From Marinilabiliaceae bacterium JC040 (GTDB taxonomy: Bacteria; Bacteroidota; Bacteroidia; Bacteroidales; Marinifilaceae), in contig SNAP01000001.1 of assembly GCA_022496785.1 (NCBI GenBank), positions 372,001 to 436,000 of the forward strand: a stretch of 64,000 bases of DNA, written 5' to 3'. Made by a program: the position numbers and the translations under genes. The stretch's first letter is position 1; every line of letters begins with the position of its first letter. A model generated the notes under the pieces. That model searched no databases, had not been told where the DNA came from, and was given only the letters and a program-made list of their open reading frames with translations. Positions 9,310 to 17,387 of the stretch are shown here, in pieces.

Positions 9310-11184
9310 ATGAGTAGTAGAAGAAAAACAATAGAAGTTCAAATATCAAATTTGAAATTAGGAGGAGAAAATCCTGTTCGCATACAGTCGATGACGACAA
9401 CCAACACCAACGATACAGAAGCAACTGTAGCACAAAGTCTTAAGATTCTTAAGGCAGGAGGAGAATTGGTGAGAGTAACGACTCAAGGCATAAAAGAGGC
9501 AGAGAACACAAAAAATATAAAAGCAGGATTGCTAGCAGCAGGCTACGACAGTCCTTTAGTGGCAGATATACACTTTAATGCAAAGGCAGCAGATGTAGCA
9601 GCATTGTATTGCGATAAAGTAAGAATCAATCCAGGAAACTATCTTGAAAAGCGTGCAGTCTTTAAAGAAATAGACTATACAGATGCTGAATATCAGCAAG
9701 AGATAGATAAATTGGAAGAGAAATTCACAGAATTCATAAACTTATGCAAAGAGCATAAAACAGCAATACGAATAGGAACAAATCAGGGGTCTTTATCCGA
9801 CAGAATAATGTCGCGCTATGGAGATACTCCAGAGGGAATGGTAGAAGCAACAATGGAATTCTTAAGAGTTTGTAAAAAGAACTTATTTCCAAATGTAGTA
9901 ATATCATTAAAATCGAGTAACACACAAGTGATGGTGAATGCAGTGCGTTTACTATGTGAGACAATGTCGGCAGAAGGAATATTCTATCCTGTACACTTAG
10001 GAGTAACTGAAGCAGGAGAAGGTGAAGATGGAAGAATAAAATCGGCAGTAGGAACAGGAGCATTACTTCTAGAGGGAATTGGAGATACTGTGAGAGTATC
10101 TTTAACAGAAGAGCCTGAATGTGAAATACCAGTAGCAGAAAAAATAGTTAAGTACTCAATTGGAAAAAGAGAAGAAATAGAATTTCCTTCAACATATGAA
10201 TTTTCAGCTAAGACAAATTCGCAAGCAAAATTTATTGATGGATATAAAATGCCAGCAGTAGTACTTGATTTTGCACATCACGATATACCATCATTCGATA
10301 TACCAGACAAATCGGGATATAGAAAGATAGGAAATCCAGTAAGTGAGGAATTTCAAGAATGGGAAGAAGTATTTCAACCATCCGATTTCATATATATCGA
10401 GACATTAGGTCCAGGACTTTCAGCTCTTCCACCACAACTAAATGTAATAGTTCCAGCAGAAATGTGGGATGTAGCTCATGTTTACAATAGAAATGCATCA
10501 CCTCTTTACAGTTCAGAAGAATATACAAAACTATCAAGCAAAGAGACAGAAGCAAAATACAATTTTGTTGAAATAAAAGATAACGATTTTTCACTAGATG
10601 AGATATTAAAAGATGAGAAGGCAGTAGCTATACTCGATTTAAACTATCCAAAATATCGTCAGATAGCCATAGCTTTAACAAAATCTGGAATACCTGTAAT
10701 TGCAAAATCATCTTATAGTGAAGATGAATATGAAGAAATATCTCTTAAAGCTGCAATCGATTTAGGTCATTTATGCCTAGATAAACAAATTTCAGGCCTA
10801 TGGATTGTAAACGAAGGTAAAATTCCAGAGGAAGAAATCAAGAAATTAACATTCGCTATACTTCAAGGGGCTCATTATAGAATGTCTAAGACAGAATTTG
10901 TATCATGCCCAGGATGTGGAAGAACACTTTACGATCTACAATCTACAGTAGCAAAAGTGAAAGCTAAATTATCTCATTTAAAGAATTTACGAATAGGAAT
11001 CATGGGATGCATCGTAAATGGTCCAGGCGAGATGGGCGACGTAGATTATGGGTATGTAGGAGCTGCACCAGGTAAAATTACTCTTTACAAAGGACGAGAA
11101 GTAATGAAAAGAAACATACCTCAAGAAGACGCTTTAGAAGAGCTAATTTCACTAATAAAAGAACATGGAGATTGGCAAGAATAG
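9310..11184 (+). CDS. ispG: (E)-4-hydroxy-3-methylbut-2-enyl-diphosphate synthase, long form
   Basis: This 624-residue enzyme of the MEP isoprenoid pathway reductively converts MEcPP to HMBPP. The N-terminal TIM barrel begins PVRIQSMTTTNTNDTEATVAQ. The C-terminal [4Fe-4S] domain has CPGCGRTLYDL (Cys about 533 and 536) and GIMGCIVNGPGEMGD (Cys about 566). A central insertion of some 230 residues (about 260-500) makes it the three-domain form found in Bacteroidota, Chlamydiae and plants, against about 370 residues in E. coli. It is transcribed alone. Confidence 0.97.
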   Translation: MSSRRKTIEVQISNLKLGGENPVRIQSMTTTNTNDTEATVAQSLKILKAGGELVRVTTQGIKEAENTKNIKAGLLAAGYDSPLVADIHFNAKAADVAALYCDKVRINPGNYLEKRAVFKEIDYTDAEYQQEIDKLEEKFTEFINLCKEHKTAIRIGTNQGSLSDRIMSRYGDTPEGMVEATMEFLRVCKKNLFPNVVISLKSSNTQVMVNAVRLLCETMSAEGIFYPVHLGVTEAGEGEDGRIKSAVGTGALLLEGIGDTVRVSLTEEPECEIPVAEKIVKYSIGKREEIEFPSTYEFSAKTNSQAKFIDGYKMPAVVLDFAHHDIPSFDIPDKSGYRKIGNPVSEEFQEWEEVFQPSDFIYIETLGPGLSALPPQLNVIVPAEMWDVAHVYNRNASPLYSSEEYTKLSSKETEAKYNFVEIKDNDFSLDEILKDEKAVAILDLNYPKYRQIAIALTKSGIPVIAKSSYSEDEYEEISLKAAIDLGHLCLDKQISGLWIVNEGKIPEEEIKKLTFAILQGAHYRMSKTEFVSCPGCGRTLYDLQSTVAKVKAKLSHLKNLRIGIMGCIVNGPGEMGDVDYGYVGAAPGKITLYKGREVMKRNIPQEDALEELISLIKEHGDWQE

Positions 11185-11329
11185 CTAAAAAATAAAAGAT
11201 AACTATCAATAACATATCTTCAAAAAAGCTAACATACATTCTACATATATTTGTAATGTAGAAATAAACGAAAACAGTAGTTTAGTTTTTTCATTAGTTT
11301 GTATAGTTTAAGTTAGTTATTAAGAAAAT

Positions 11330-11367
11330 CCAATACCGAGAAGCGTCTCAGTATTGGGTTTTTCTTT
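11330..11367 (+). terminator. Rho-independent terminator downstream of ispG
   Basis: A 12-bp stem (11330-11341 with 11346-11357, one mismatch, tetraloop AGCG) is followed by TTTTTCTTTT. It lies about 145 nt after the ispG stop, so the transcript has a long untranslated tail. I see no gene in that tail. Confidence 0.8.
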
Positions 11368-11408
11368 TAAGTGGTATTTATACCTAAAAAGTGTTTTCTA
11401 TAAATCCT

Positions 11409-11416
11409 TATTTTTG
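11409..11416 (+). promoter_or_regulatory. -7 element for the cysteate-synthase-like gene
   Basis: TATTTTTG matches TAnnTTTG, 17 nt before the ATG at 11434. No TTTG is found at the expected upstream spacing. Confidence 0.5.
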
Positions 11417-11433
11417 CATAAAATAATAAGCTT

Positions 11434-12729
11434 ATGAAAGATTTTAAGAAGACAGAATATATCCTTGAATCAGTATGTTGTGGTCATCAGTTCGAAGATA
11501 AGAACTGGGAATTAGATTGCCCAAAACAAGGAGATCCAGCATTGATATTTGCAAACTACAAAAAGAAACAACTAGATCTTAACGAAAATCCAGGTCTTTA
11601 TAAATTCTCAGATTGGTTACCAATAGAGAAAGTTTTAAAAGGTTCAGGAGCTCCAGTAACATACAAGAGTGAAGGTTTAGCAAAACATTTAGGATTGTCT
11701 AACTTATATATAACATTCAATGGTTATTGGCCAGAGAAAGGAGCAGCAATGCAGACAGCCTCTTTCAAAGAATGTGAAGCTTATTCAGTATGTGCTAGAA
11801 CAAATTCTAATGGAGATAGAGTGATGGTTGTAGCTTCGGCAGGAAATACAGCAAGAGCTTTTGCAAGAGTATGTTCAGAGAATAATATACCATTGTTGTT
11901 ATGTGTACCAATGGATAATATTCAAGCAATATGGTTAGAGAAACCTCTTAACCCATGTGTAAAACTTGTTGCAAGTGAAGAGGGAGCAGACTATTTTGAT
12001 GCAATACATTTATCGAATATAGCATGTGAACTAGATGAGTTCTATCCAGAAGGAGGAGCAAAGAATGTAGCTCGTCGTGATGGAATGGGAACGACAGTAC
12101 TATCTGCAGTAACAACAATAGGACAAATTCCAGATTATTATTTTCAAGCGGTAGGAAGTGGAACAGGTGCAATAGCAGCTTGGGAAGCTAACAAACGATT
12201 CTTAGAGGATGGACGATTTGGAACAAATAAGATGAAACTAATGGTATCTCAGAACGCTCCATTTGTGCCAATGTACGATGCATGGAAAATTAAATCGCGT
12301 TCATTATTACCATTTACAGAAGAAGAAGCAAGAGATCAAGTTCTTGAAGTAGATGCAAAAGTATTAACAAACAGAAAACCTCCATACGGAATAAAAGGAG
12401 GATTGTTTGATGCTTTAACAGATACTGATGGAGAGGTGATTAAGATAGATAACGAAAAAGGACGTATAGCATCATCATTATTTGAGAAGCTAGAAGGAAA
12501 CGATTTAGATCCAGCAGCAGGAATAGCAGTAGCATCATTAATAGAATCTGTAAAAGAAGGAAAAGTAGAGAAAGATTCAGTGATAATGCTAAATATCACA
12601 GGTGGTGGAGCAAAACGTTTTAAAGCAGAGAAAGAAGTAAGATACGAGAAACCAAGTATTATTTTCCCTGTAAATCCAGATCCAGCAGATGTAAAGAAAA
12701 AAATCAAGGAATTATTCAAATTTGAATAA
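11434..12729 (+). CDS. Cysteate-synthase-like PLP enzyme (threonine synthase fold)
   Basis: This 431-residue fold-type II PLP enzyme has an N-terminal Cys/His segment (VCCGHQFEDKNWELDCP), the YWPEKGAAMQTASFKECEA region with the predicted PLP Lys at 112, the ASAGNTARAFA phosphate-loop region and AVGSGTGAIAAWEA. Ordinary threonine synthase has a different lysine context. The GLSNLYITFNGYWPEKGA stretch resembles cysteate synthase, which makes L-cysteate from O-phosphoserine and sulfite. In Bacteroidota cysteate feeds sulfonolipid (capnine) synthesis. The acyltransferase partner is not in this window. A threonine-synthase paralogue of other function remains possible. Confidence 0.75.
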   Translation: MKDFKKTEYILESVCCGHQFEDKNWELDCPKQGDPALIFANYKKKQLDLNENPGLYKFSDWLPIEKVLKGSGAPVTYKSEGLAKHLGLSNLYITFNGYWPEKGAAMQTASFKECEAYSVCARTNSNGDRVMVVASAGNTARAFARVCSENNIPLLLCVPMDNIQAIWLEKPLNPCVKLVASEEGADYFDAIHLSNIACELDEFYPEGGAKNVARRDGMGTTVLSAVTTIGQIPDYYFQAVGSGTGAIAAWEANKRFLEDGRFGTNKMKLMVSQNAPFVPMYDAWKIKSRSLLPFTEEEARDQVLEVDAKVLTNRKPPYGIKGGLFDALTDTDGEVIKIDNEKGRIASSLFEKLEGNDLDPAAGIAVASLIESVKEGKVEKDSVIMLNITGGGAKRFKAEKEVRYEKPSIIFPVNPDPADVKKKIKELFKFE

Positions 12730-12753
12730 TCTATTACTATTTATTATATTCTT

Positions 12754-12791
12754 AAGAGAGTTTCAATTTCATTGAGACTCTCTTTTTTTAT
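12754..12791 (+). terminator. Rho-independent terminator
   Basis: A 14-bp stem (12754-12767 with 12771-12784, one G-T pair, 3-nt loop) is followed by seven T. It ends the PLP-enzyme transcript. Confidence 0.85.
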
Positions 12792-12840
12792 TTATGAATA
12801 TAATCTTCCTTCTATCCTCTCCCATTTTTCATCATCCACT

Positions 12841-12928
12841 AGTCATCCATTGTCCATGCTTCGTACAAGCTATGATGGAGAAAGGATGGACAGACCATGG
12901 ACAAACCATGGACAAAGTACGGAGATGG
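12841..12928. repeat. Imperfect hairpin with tandem ACCATGGACAAA units
   Basis: ACCATGGACAAA occurs twice head to tail (12894-12905 and 12905-12916, 11-bp period). TTGTCCATG at 12850-12858 is the reverse complement of its core, so the region can fold into alternative hairpins. It is richer in GC than the surrounding sequence. No ORF is seen. Confidence 0.5.
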
Positions 12929-13011
12929 AAGGGCGAAAGTAGGTCTGAAGTAATTTTGTAGGTCTTAGAAATTTGTCTATATTTAGTTAATTAATAATAG
13001 AAAAAACAATT

Positions 13012-13374
13012 ATGGATATACTACTAATGAAACTTACAGTTTCAAAAAAAGAAGAAATTGACAAAGGAGAAAATAAGTTAATAAAGATTTTAATTCCAGG
13101 TGAAGTTATTGAACATTTATATTCAGATAAAGGAAATAGCATATGGTTTACCAATAAAAGAATAATTATATTGGAGAATGGAGGTTTAGTTGTTAAGAAA
13201 AATGAATATAGAACTATACCTTACGGAAAAATATGTTCATTTATAGTCGACACAATAAATATTAGAGGTCTTAGAATTTGGATAGTAGGCGGAATAGGAG
13301 AAATTATCCTAGAATTTAAAAATCCATTAGATATAGAAGAAATTGGACGATATCTGGGAATTAAAACATTATAA
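13012..13374 (+). CDS. Bacterial PH-domain protein (divergent paralogue)
   Basis: This 120-residue soluble protein has a bacterial PH-like fold of the PF08000 type: GEVIEHLYSDKGNSIWFTNKRIIILENGG, then YRTIPYGKICSFIVDT. It shares layout and many residues with the gene at 13473 (IWFTNKRII versus VWFTNKRII) and is clearly a tandem duplicate, but it has lost the GTFDGDSDFKIW-type segment. The function of this family is not established; PH folds usually mediate protein or lipid binding. Confidence 0.72.
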   Translation: MDILLMKLTVSKKEEIDKGENKLIKILIPGEVIEHLYSDKGNSIWFTNKRIIILENGGLVVKKNEYRTIPYGKICSFIVDTINIRGLRIWIVGGIGEIILEFKNPLDIEEIGRYLGIKTL

Positions 13375-13472
13375 GCATGTACTGATAGGATAAATACGTT
13401 AAGTTTATATTAATAAAAACCGATAAATATTATGTATATTTACTGTGTTGTATAAAGATAAAATTAATAAAT

Positions 13473-13841
13473 ATGGATATAATATCATCATTTAGTGTTA
13501 CTAAAAAAGAGAGTACAGAAAAAAGTGAGAATATAATCTCAGATATTCTAGCTCAGGGAGAAAGTATTGAATTTGCATATTCTCACATACGAGACAAAGT
13601 ATGGTTTACAAATAAGAGAATAATAGCAATGGATGTTCAAGGTATCACTGGAAAGAAAAGAGAATTTAGAAGTTTTCCTTATTCAAAGATATCTTCCTTT
13701 TCAATTGAAACAGCTGGAACTTTCGATGGAGACAGTGATTTTAAAATATGGATAAGTGGTGTAGGATTGTTTGAAATAAAGTTCTTACGTTCTATTGATA
13801 TTAAAGAAGTTGCAAAATATATGGGAAGTAAATGTTTATAA
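13473..13841 (+). CDS. Bacterial PH-domain protein
   Basis: This 122-residue protein is a textbook member of the bPH_1 (PF08000) type: ILAQGESIEFAYSHIRDKVWFTNKRIIAMD, GITGKKREFRSFPYSKISSFSIETAGTFDGDSDFKIWISG. It has no signal peptide or membrane segment. It is 98 nt downstream of its paralogue in the same orientation and is followed by a strong terminator. Function unknown. Confidence 0.8.
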   Translation: MDIISSFSVTKKESTEKSENIISDILAQGESIEFAYSHIRDKVWFTNKRIIAMDVQGITGKKREFRSFPYSKISSFSIETAGTFDGDSDFKIWISGVGLFEIKFLRSIDIKEVAKYMGSKCL

Positions 13842-13860
13842 GATTTTATTTCTTTTAATG

Positions 13861-13905
13861 GGAAAAATAGCGGACTTTTCGGGAAAGTCCGCTATTTTCC
13901 TTGTT
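13861..13905 (+). terminator. Strong hairpin terminator after the PH genes
   Basis: A long stem, starting GGAAAAATAGCGGACTTT and closing with its near-perfect complement by 13900, is followed by a T-rich tract (TTGTTTTTTG). Confidence 0.8.
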
Positions 13906-14070
13906 TTTTGTTTGAAGATTTTTGAGGAAGAAATCTATATCATAAAGAGATTGTTCTGATTTTCAACTGTTTAAGATTCTTTTTATATTTGTATCGCAAT
14001 TCACTTTTAAATTGTTATATTTAAGTGTATTGATAAAATAGAGACATTATCCTCTTTAAATTATTTTATT

Positions 14071-14229
14071 ATGGCAAGAGCAATTAAAGATACTCCAATA
14101 ATTACTGAATCTAGTGATATAAAGAGACTTCTAATATCTATAAAAAAACCTAGAAAAGTAAGTAAGGAGGAGTATGAGACTAGAAAAAAGAATTACGATT
14201 ATTTAGAAAGCATAAAGACTTTTAAATAA
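14071..14229 (+). CDS. Small hypothetical protein, 52 residues, upstream of the RhuM-like/Fic operon
   Basis: An ATG at 14071 opens 52 codons (MARAIKDTPIITESSDIKRL ... YLESIKTFK) ending with TAA at 14229. It is very basic in its middle (KKPRKVSKEEYETRKK). The sequence looks coding and lies 63 nt upstream of the DNA-binding-like gene in the same direction. Small charged proteins in this position are often antitoxin-like, but I recognise no family. The function is inferred only from context. Confidence 0.6.
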   Translation: MARAIKDTPIITESSDIKRLLISIKKPRKVSKEEYETRKKNYDYLESIKTFK

Positions 14230-14292
14230 CAATTTATAAATACAAAAAGAAGAACTTCAATTAGTACAATTGAATAAAATTGAGTTAAAGAA

Positions 14293-15297
14293 ATGAAAGA
14301 TTTAACAAACTCAGATATACAAAGGCAAAATATATTAAATAATAGATTTGCAATAGATAAGGTTCAAAGGTTTATCGGAATTACAGGTTTGTTATTTAGA
14401 GAAGAATATCGTTTTACAAAAAAAATGGTTTCGGATTTTTATGATATTGACATCTCTACCGTAGATAGATATCTTTCAAAATACGATAAAGAATTGAAAC
14501 ACAACGGCTATGTTTTAATTCGTGGTAATGCTTTAAAAGACTTTAAGTTGGAGTTTGGTCACCTTATCGGTGAGGCGACCAAAACAACTGTTTTGGGAAT
14601 CTTTAATTTTAGGTCTTTTATAAATCTAGGAATGCTTTTATCTGAAAGTAATAATGCAAAACTACTGAGGTCAAAAATCTTAGATATCGTTATTGATACT
14701 ATTAATGAGAAAACAGGAGGAGGAACGAAGTTTATAAATCGTAAAGATGCTGATTATCTTACTACTGCAATCAGAGAAAGTACATATAGAAAAGAATTTA
14801 CGTCTGCGTTAAGTCGATATGTTGATATGGGAAGTATCAAATATTCATTATATACTGACAAAATATATCAAGCTGTATTTAATGAAAATGCGAAAGAATA
14901 TAAAAAAATATTAAAACTAGAAGCAAAAGATAACGCAAGAGAATCTATGTATTCTGAAGTTTTAAATATTATTGCATCTTTTGAAACGGGTATTGCTTAC
15001 GAAATAAGAAAAGAGAGTGAAAGTAAGAATGAGAAGCTTTCAAAAGAAGAAGTAGATGAAATTTTTGAAAGAATAGCAAAACACCCAATGCAAAGACCAC
15101 ATATAGAAGATGCTAGAATTAAGATGTCTTCGAGGGATTTGCATTTTAGAGATGCCTTTCATCAGAAACTTGAGAATTATATTCAAGCTGTTTCATCGTC
15201 AGATTTTGAGCGTTTTATGGGTGAGCAAAGTGTTGATTTTGAAAAACAGTTAGAAGAAGCTAAAGATGTATTTGAACGACTAAAAGATAGTGAGTAA
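14293..15297 (+). CDS. RhuM-like DNA-binding protein, probable antitoxin or regulator of the Fic gene
   Basis: This 334-residue protein has an N-terminal helix-turn-helix-like segment (RFTKKMVSDFYDIDISTVDRYLSKYDKEL) resembling RhuM-type and phage regulator proteins. A second conserved block follows (TTVLGIFNFRSFINLGMLLSES ... LRSKILDIVIDTI, about 96-140), and the C-terminus is helical and charged. Its stop overlaps the Fic start (TAATG at 15295), which is typical of toxin-antitoxin or regulator-effector pairs. A 30-bp near-palindrome lies inside this gene (14554-14583). I infer repression or neutralisation of the Fic protein; this is not shown by sequence. Confidence 0.65.
   Translation: MKDLTNSDIQRQNILNNRFAIDKVQRFIGITGLLFREEYRFTKKMVSDFYDIDISTVDRYLSKYDKELKHNGYVLIRGNALKDFKLEFGHLIGEATKTTVLGIFNFRSFINLGMLLSESNNAKLLRSKILDIVIDTINEKTGGGTKFINRKDADYLTTAIRESTYRKEFTSALSRYVDMGSIKYSLYTDKIYQAVFNENAKEYKKILKLEAKDNARESMYSEVLNIIASFETGIAYEIRKESESKNEKLSKEEVDEIFERIAKHPMQRPHIEDARIKMSSRDLHFRDAFHQKLENYIQAVSSSDFERFMGEQSVDFEKQLEEAKDVFERLKDSE
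14554..14583. repeat. 30-bp near-palindrome, copy 1 (inside the RhuM-like gene)
   Basis: The site has arms TTTGGTC and GACCAAA with an internal CCT/AGG pair. A related site at 15782-15811 matches it at 26 of 30 positions when read in the opposite orientation. Confidence 0.55.
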
Positions 15298-15746
15298 TGA
15301 CCAAGTACATTGAAAGTGTAGATGAAGTAATTGAAATTCACAACAAAACAATTGATGTTAGTGGTGGTGGTGTTTATGGAGTTTTAAATACATCTTATCT
15401 TGAATCAGCTTTAGAGCATATACAAAATGATGATTATTATCCAACATTTGTTGATAAATTAACACATTTAGTGTTCGAAGCTAATAGAAGTCATTCGTTT
15501 CAAGATGGCAATAAAAGAATAGCAATTTCGCTCGGTGTAATGTTTTTAAATATAAATGGATATGTTTTTCTTATACAGGATTTTATTGCAAAAATGGAGA
15601 TGATTAGTTACCAATTGGCAGCTGGGCGTATAGATAAAGAACTTTTAAAGGAAATTCTTTATTCTGTTATATATGAAGAAGATTATTCAGAAGAAACAAA
15701 GATTAAGATTATTGAGTGTATAACAAATGAAGAATTAGATAATTAA
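15297..15746 (+). CDS. Fic/Doc family protein (death-on-curing-like)
   Basis: This 149-residue protein carries the Fic/Doc motif HSFQDGNKRIAISLG (from about residue 66), the expected length and an N-terminal flap (SGGGVYGVLNTSYLESALEHIQ) as in Doc. Fic proteins AMPylate targets and Doc phosphorylates EF-Tu. The motif here, HxFxDGNKR, is intermediate between the Fic form (GNGR) and the Doc form (NANKR), so the exact chemistry cannot be read off. It is coupled by a 1-nt overlap to the upstream RhuM-like gene, so a two-gene toxin-antitoxin-like unit is likely. Confidence 0.82.
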   Translation: MTKYIESVDEVIEIHNKTIDVSGGGVYGVLNTSYLESALEHIQNDDYYPTFVDKLTHLVFEANRSHSFQDGNKRIAISLGVMFLNINGYVFLIQDFIAKMEMISYQLAAGRIDKELLKEILYSVIYEEDYSEETKIKIIECITNEELDN

Positions 15747-15760
15747 TGTAGAGCAATCCA

Positions 15761-15868
15761 TTATTCTATAAGGAATTGTGATTTGGTCACCTCACGAATA
15801 AGGCGACCAAATTCAAAGTAATCTACAGGTCGAAGATGTCCGTAAATTCTAAAATGAATTATAAAGGT
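15761..15868 (-). pseudogene. Possible C-terminal fragment of a lost gene
   Basis: One reverse frame is open for 35 codons to a TAA at 15761 and reads RPVDYFEFGRLIREVTKSQF near its end. It looks like real protein sequence but has no start codon and is preceded by a stop. I do not recognise the family. It may be a remnant, or only a consequence of the palindrome at 15782-15811, which encodes part of it. Confidence 0.25.
15782..15811. repeat. 30-bp near-palindrome, copy 2 (downstream of the Fic gene)
   Basis: Arms TTTGGTC and GACCAAA are perfect and the centre is CACGAATA. It lies 36 nt after the Fic stop. It matches the copy at 14554-14583 when reverse-complemented. Confidence 0.55.
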
Positions 15869-16163
15869 TCATAATTTATCATATATCCCTATAATGTAAA
15901 GGTGTTCACTTTCTAGCCCTTTAAAATGTTTGGTTTGAAAAATGTACATTATGGTATGAGATAAAACCATTATAAACCGTCTTAGATTCATTTTATGTAC
16001 ATTATAGTACTGGAATAGCTATAAGAGATAACTCTTTATAAGCCCTGTAAATACTTGATTTCTTTTTAAATATACTTGGTAAGTGATTAGAAGTAATACG
16101 CTACGGGGTTTTCCCGTTTCGACATTTTTGTATAGTTTGTTTATTAAAATATAGAGTAGGTTC

Positions 16164-17101
16164 TTGAATGTAAATTTATTTGCAAAACAATATAAAGAAT
16201 TCTTAAGTGGTTTTAATCAATGGGAACAAAAATCGCATTCAAAAGAATATATGTTATTCCCTGGAAATATAGGTAGATATTTAAGTCTAGATGAGACCTT
16301 TCTATCCAATGGAGAGCTTTACACAATACTTTCTAATAAATCAGGAAAAGGAATAAAGGGATCTTTAGTTGCTATGATAAAAGGAGTTAAAGCAGATAAA
16401 ATAATCTCAATATTAAAAACTATACCTAAAGAGGTAATAGATACTGTAGATGAAGTTCGTATTGATATGACTCGTTCTATGAATCTTATAGTAAGTAAAA
16501 GTTTTCCAAAAGCTGAAAAAGTAATAGATACCTTTCATGTTTAAAAATTAGCCTATGATGCTTTACAAAAAATGAGAATAAAACATAGATGGAATGTTAT
16601 TAATGAAGAAACTAATGATATAGATAATGCTAAATGGGAAAAAACTACATATAAACCATTCATGTATGAAAATGGAGATACTAAGAAACAATTATTAGCT
16701 AGAAGTAGATATCTTATATTTAAATCGCCAGATAAATAATCTGTCAATCAAAAACAAAGAGCGAAGATATTGTTTGCACAATTCTCTGATATTAAAGAAG
16801 CTTATTCATTTGTACATTCTTTAAGATTAATATTTAACAATACTAAAGATAAAGATGTTGCGTTAACTAAGTTAGCTGCATTGTATAAGAAAGTAACGGA
16901 TTCTAATTTCAAAGTTTTTAATTCTATATCTGCTACTATATACAGTCATTATAAATTAATTTTGAATTTATTTGATAGAAGAACTACTAATACGTCAGAG
17001 CTATGCTTAGAGGGAGGAGTGATGTATCGTTTTTTTTCTATTTAGTGTTGATAAAATTTATGCTTAGAAATATCTTTCCTCACAATAATATTATATGATC
17101 C
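16164..17101 (+). pseudogene. Decayed ISAon1-family transposase (ORF2), left end missing
   Basis: The translated frame follows an ISAon1-type transposase: AKQYKEFLSGFNQWEQKSHS, LSLDETFLSNGELYTILSNK (first catalytic Asp), RIDMTRSMNLIV (second Asp) and LLARSRYLIFKSPDK. In-frame stops occur at 16542 (TAA after DTFHV) and at 16736 (where a Trp is expected). Near 17000 a deletion removes the catalytic-Glu segment, after which another frame continues LRGRSDVSFFFY. The start at 16164 is only a TTG. The right terminus matches the inverted repeat of the copy at 30343 and ends about 17101. No left terminal repeat is present, so the element is immobile. Confidence 0.82.
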
Positions 17102-17130
17102 GTCTTATTATAGAATTCGAAATTATCCAT

Positions 17131-17165
17131 AAAACAAAAAAACCTCAACTTAATAAGTTGAGGTT
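17131..17165 (-). terminator. Terminator of tRNA-Cys
   Basis: An 11-bp perfect stem (17141-17151 with 17155-17165) is followed on the reverse strand by TTTTTGTTTT. It could also act on the plus strand. Confidence 0.8.
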
Positions 17166-17172
17166 TTCAAAG

Positions 17173-17243
17173 AGGTCTCTGGCGGATTCGAACCGCCGTA
17201 GATGGTTTTGCAGACCACTGCCTAGCCACTCGGCCAAGAGACC
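17173..17243 (-). tRNA. tRNA-Cys (GCA)
   Basis: On the reverse strand the acceptor stem pairs GGTCTCT with AGAGACC, the anticodon loop CTGCAAA gives anticodon GCA, and the T-arm is GGCGGTTCGAATCCGCC. The discriminator is U, the usual identity base for Cys. CCA is not encoded. Confidence 0.95.
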
Positions 17244-17266
17244 ATATCTCTTTTGTTTTACGTGTG

Positions 17267-17299
17267 CAAATATACAATGTTTTATATATAAACTCCAAA
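17267..17299 (-). promoter_or_regulatory. Promoter of tRNA-Cys
   Basis: On the reverse strand TTTG (17299-17296) is followed after 21 nt by TATATTTG (17274-17267), a good Bacteroidota promoter, 23 nt ahead of the tRNA. Confidence 0.65.
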
Positions 17300-17332
17300 T
17301 ATAAATAAGAAAATATTTAAAATAAGATTAAA

Positions 17333-17362
17333 AAAAGCTGTTACAATAAAGTAACAGCTTTT
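17333..17362 (-). terminator. Terminator of the [FeFe] hydrogenase gene
   Basis: A 10-bp stem (17335-17344 with 17351-17360) lies 26 nt after the hydrogenase stop, with a T run on the reverse strand. Confidence 0.75.
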
Positions 17363-17387
17363 AAGTTTATCTATGAATATAAAAGGT

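Larger units (their letters stand above)
15747..16163. other. Gene-poor spacer between the Fic gene and the IS remnant
   Basis: It contains a possible reverse-strand gene tail (15761-15868), the second palindrome copy (15782-15811), and two near-identical TGTACATTATRGTA words about 60 nt apart (near 15945 and 16000). No intact gene, tRNA or clear promoter is seen. The left terminus of the downstream IS is not found here. Confidence 0.5.

Noticed and set aside
11434-12729. Ordinary threonine synthase
   Set aside because: It is a PLP enzyme of the same fold, but the N-terminal Cys segment and active-site context fit cysteate synthase better. Kept as an alternative in the entry.
16553-16747. 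64-codon minus-strand ORF in the IS region
   Set aside because: The plus strand here continues the transposase reading frame between two nonsense mutations; the minus ORF is a shadow.
13012-17101. CRISPR-like repeats
   Set aside because: Short repeated words occur in spacers of this patch, but nothing shows regular unit length with unique spacers, and no cas genes are present in the window.
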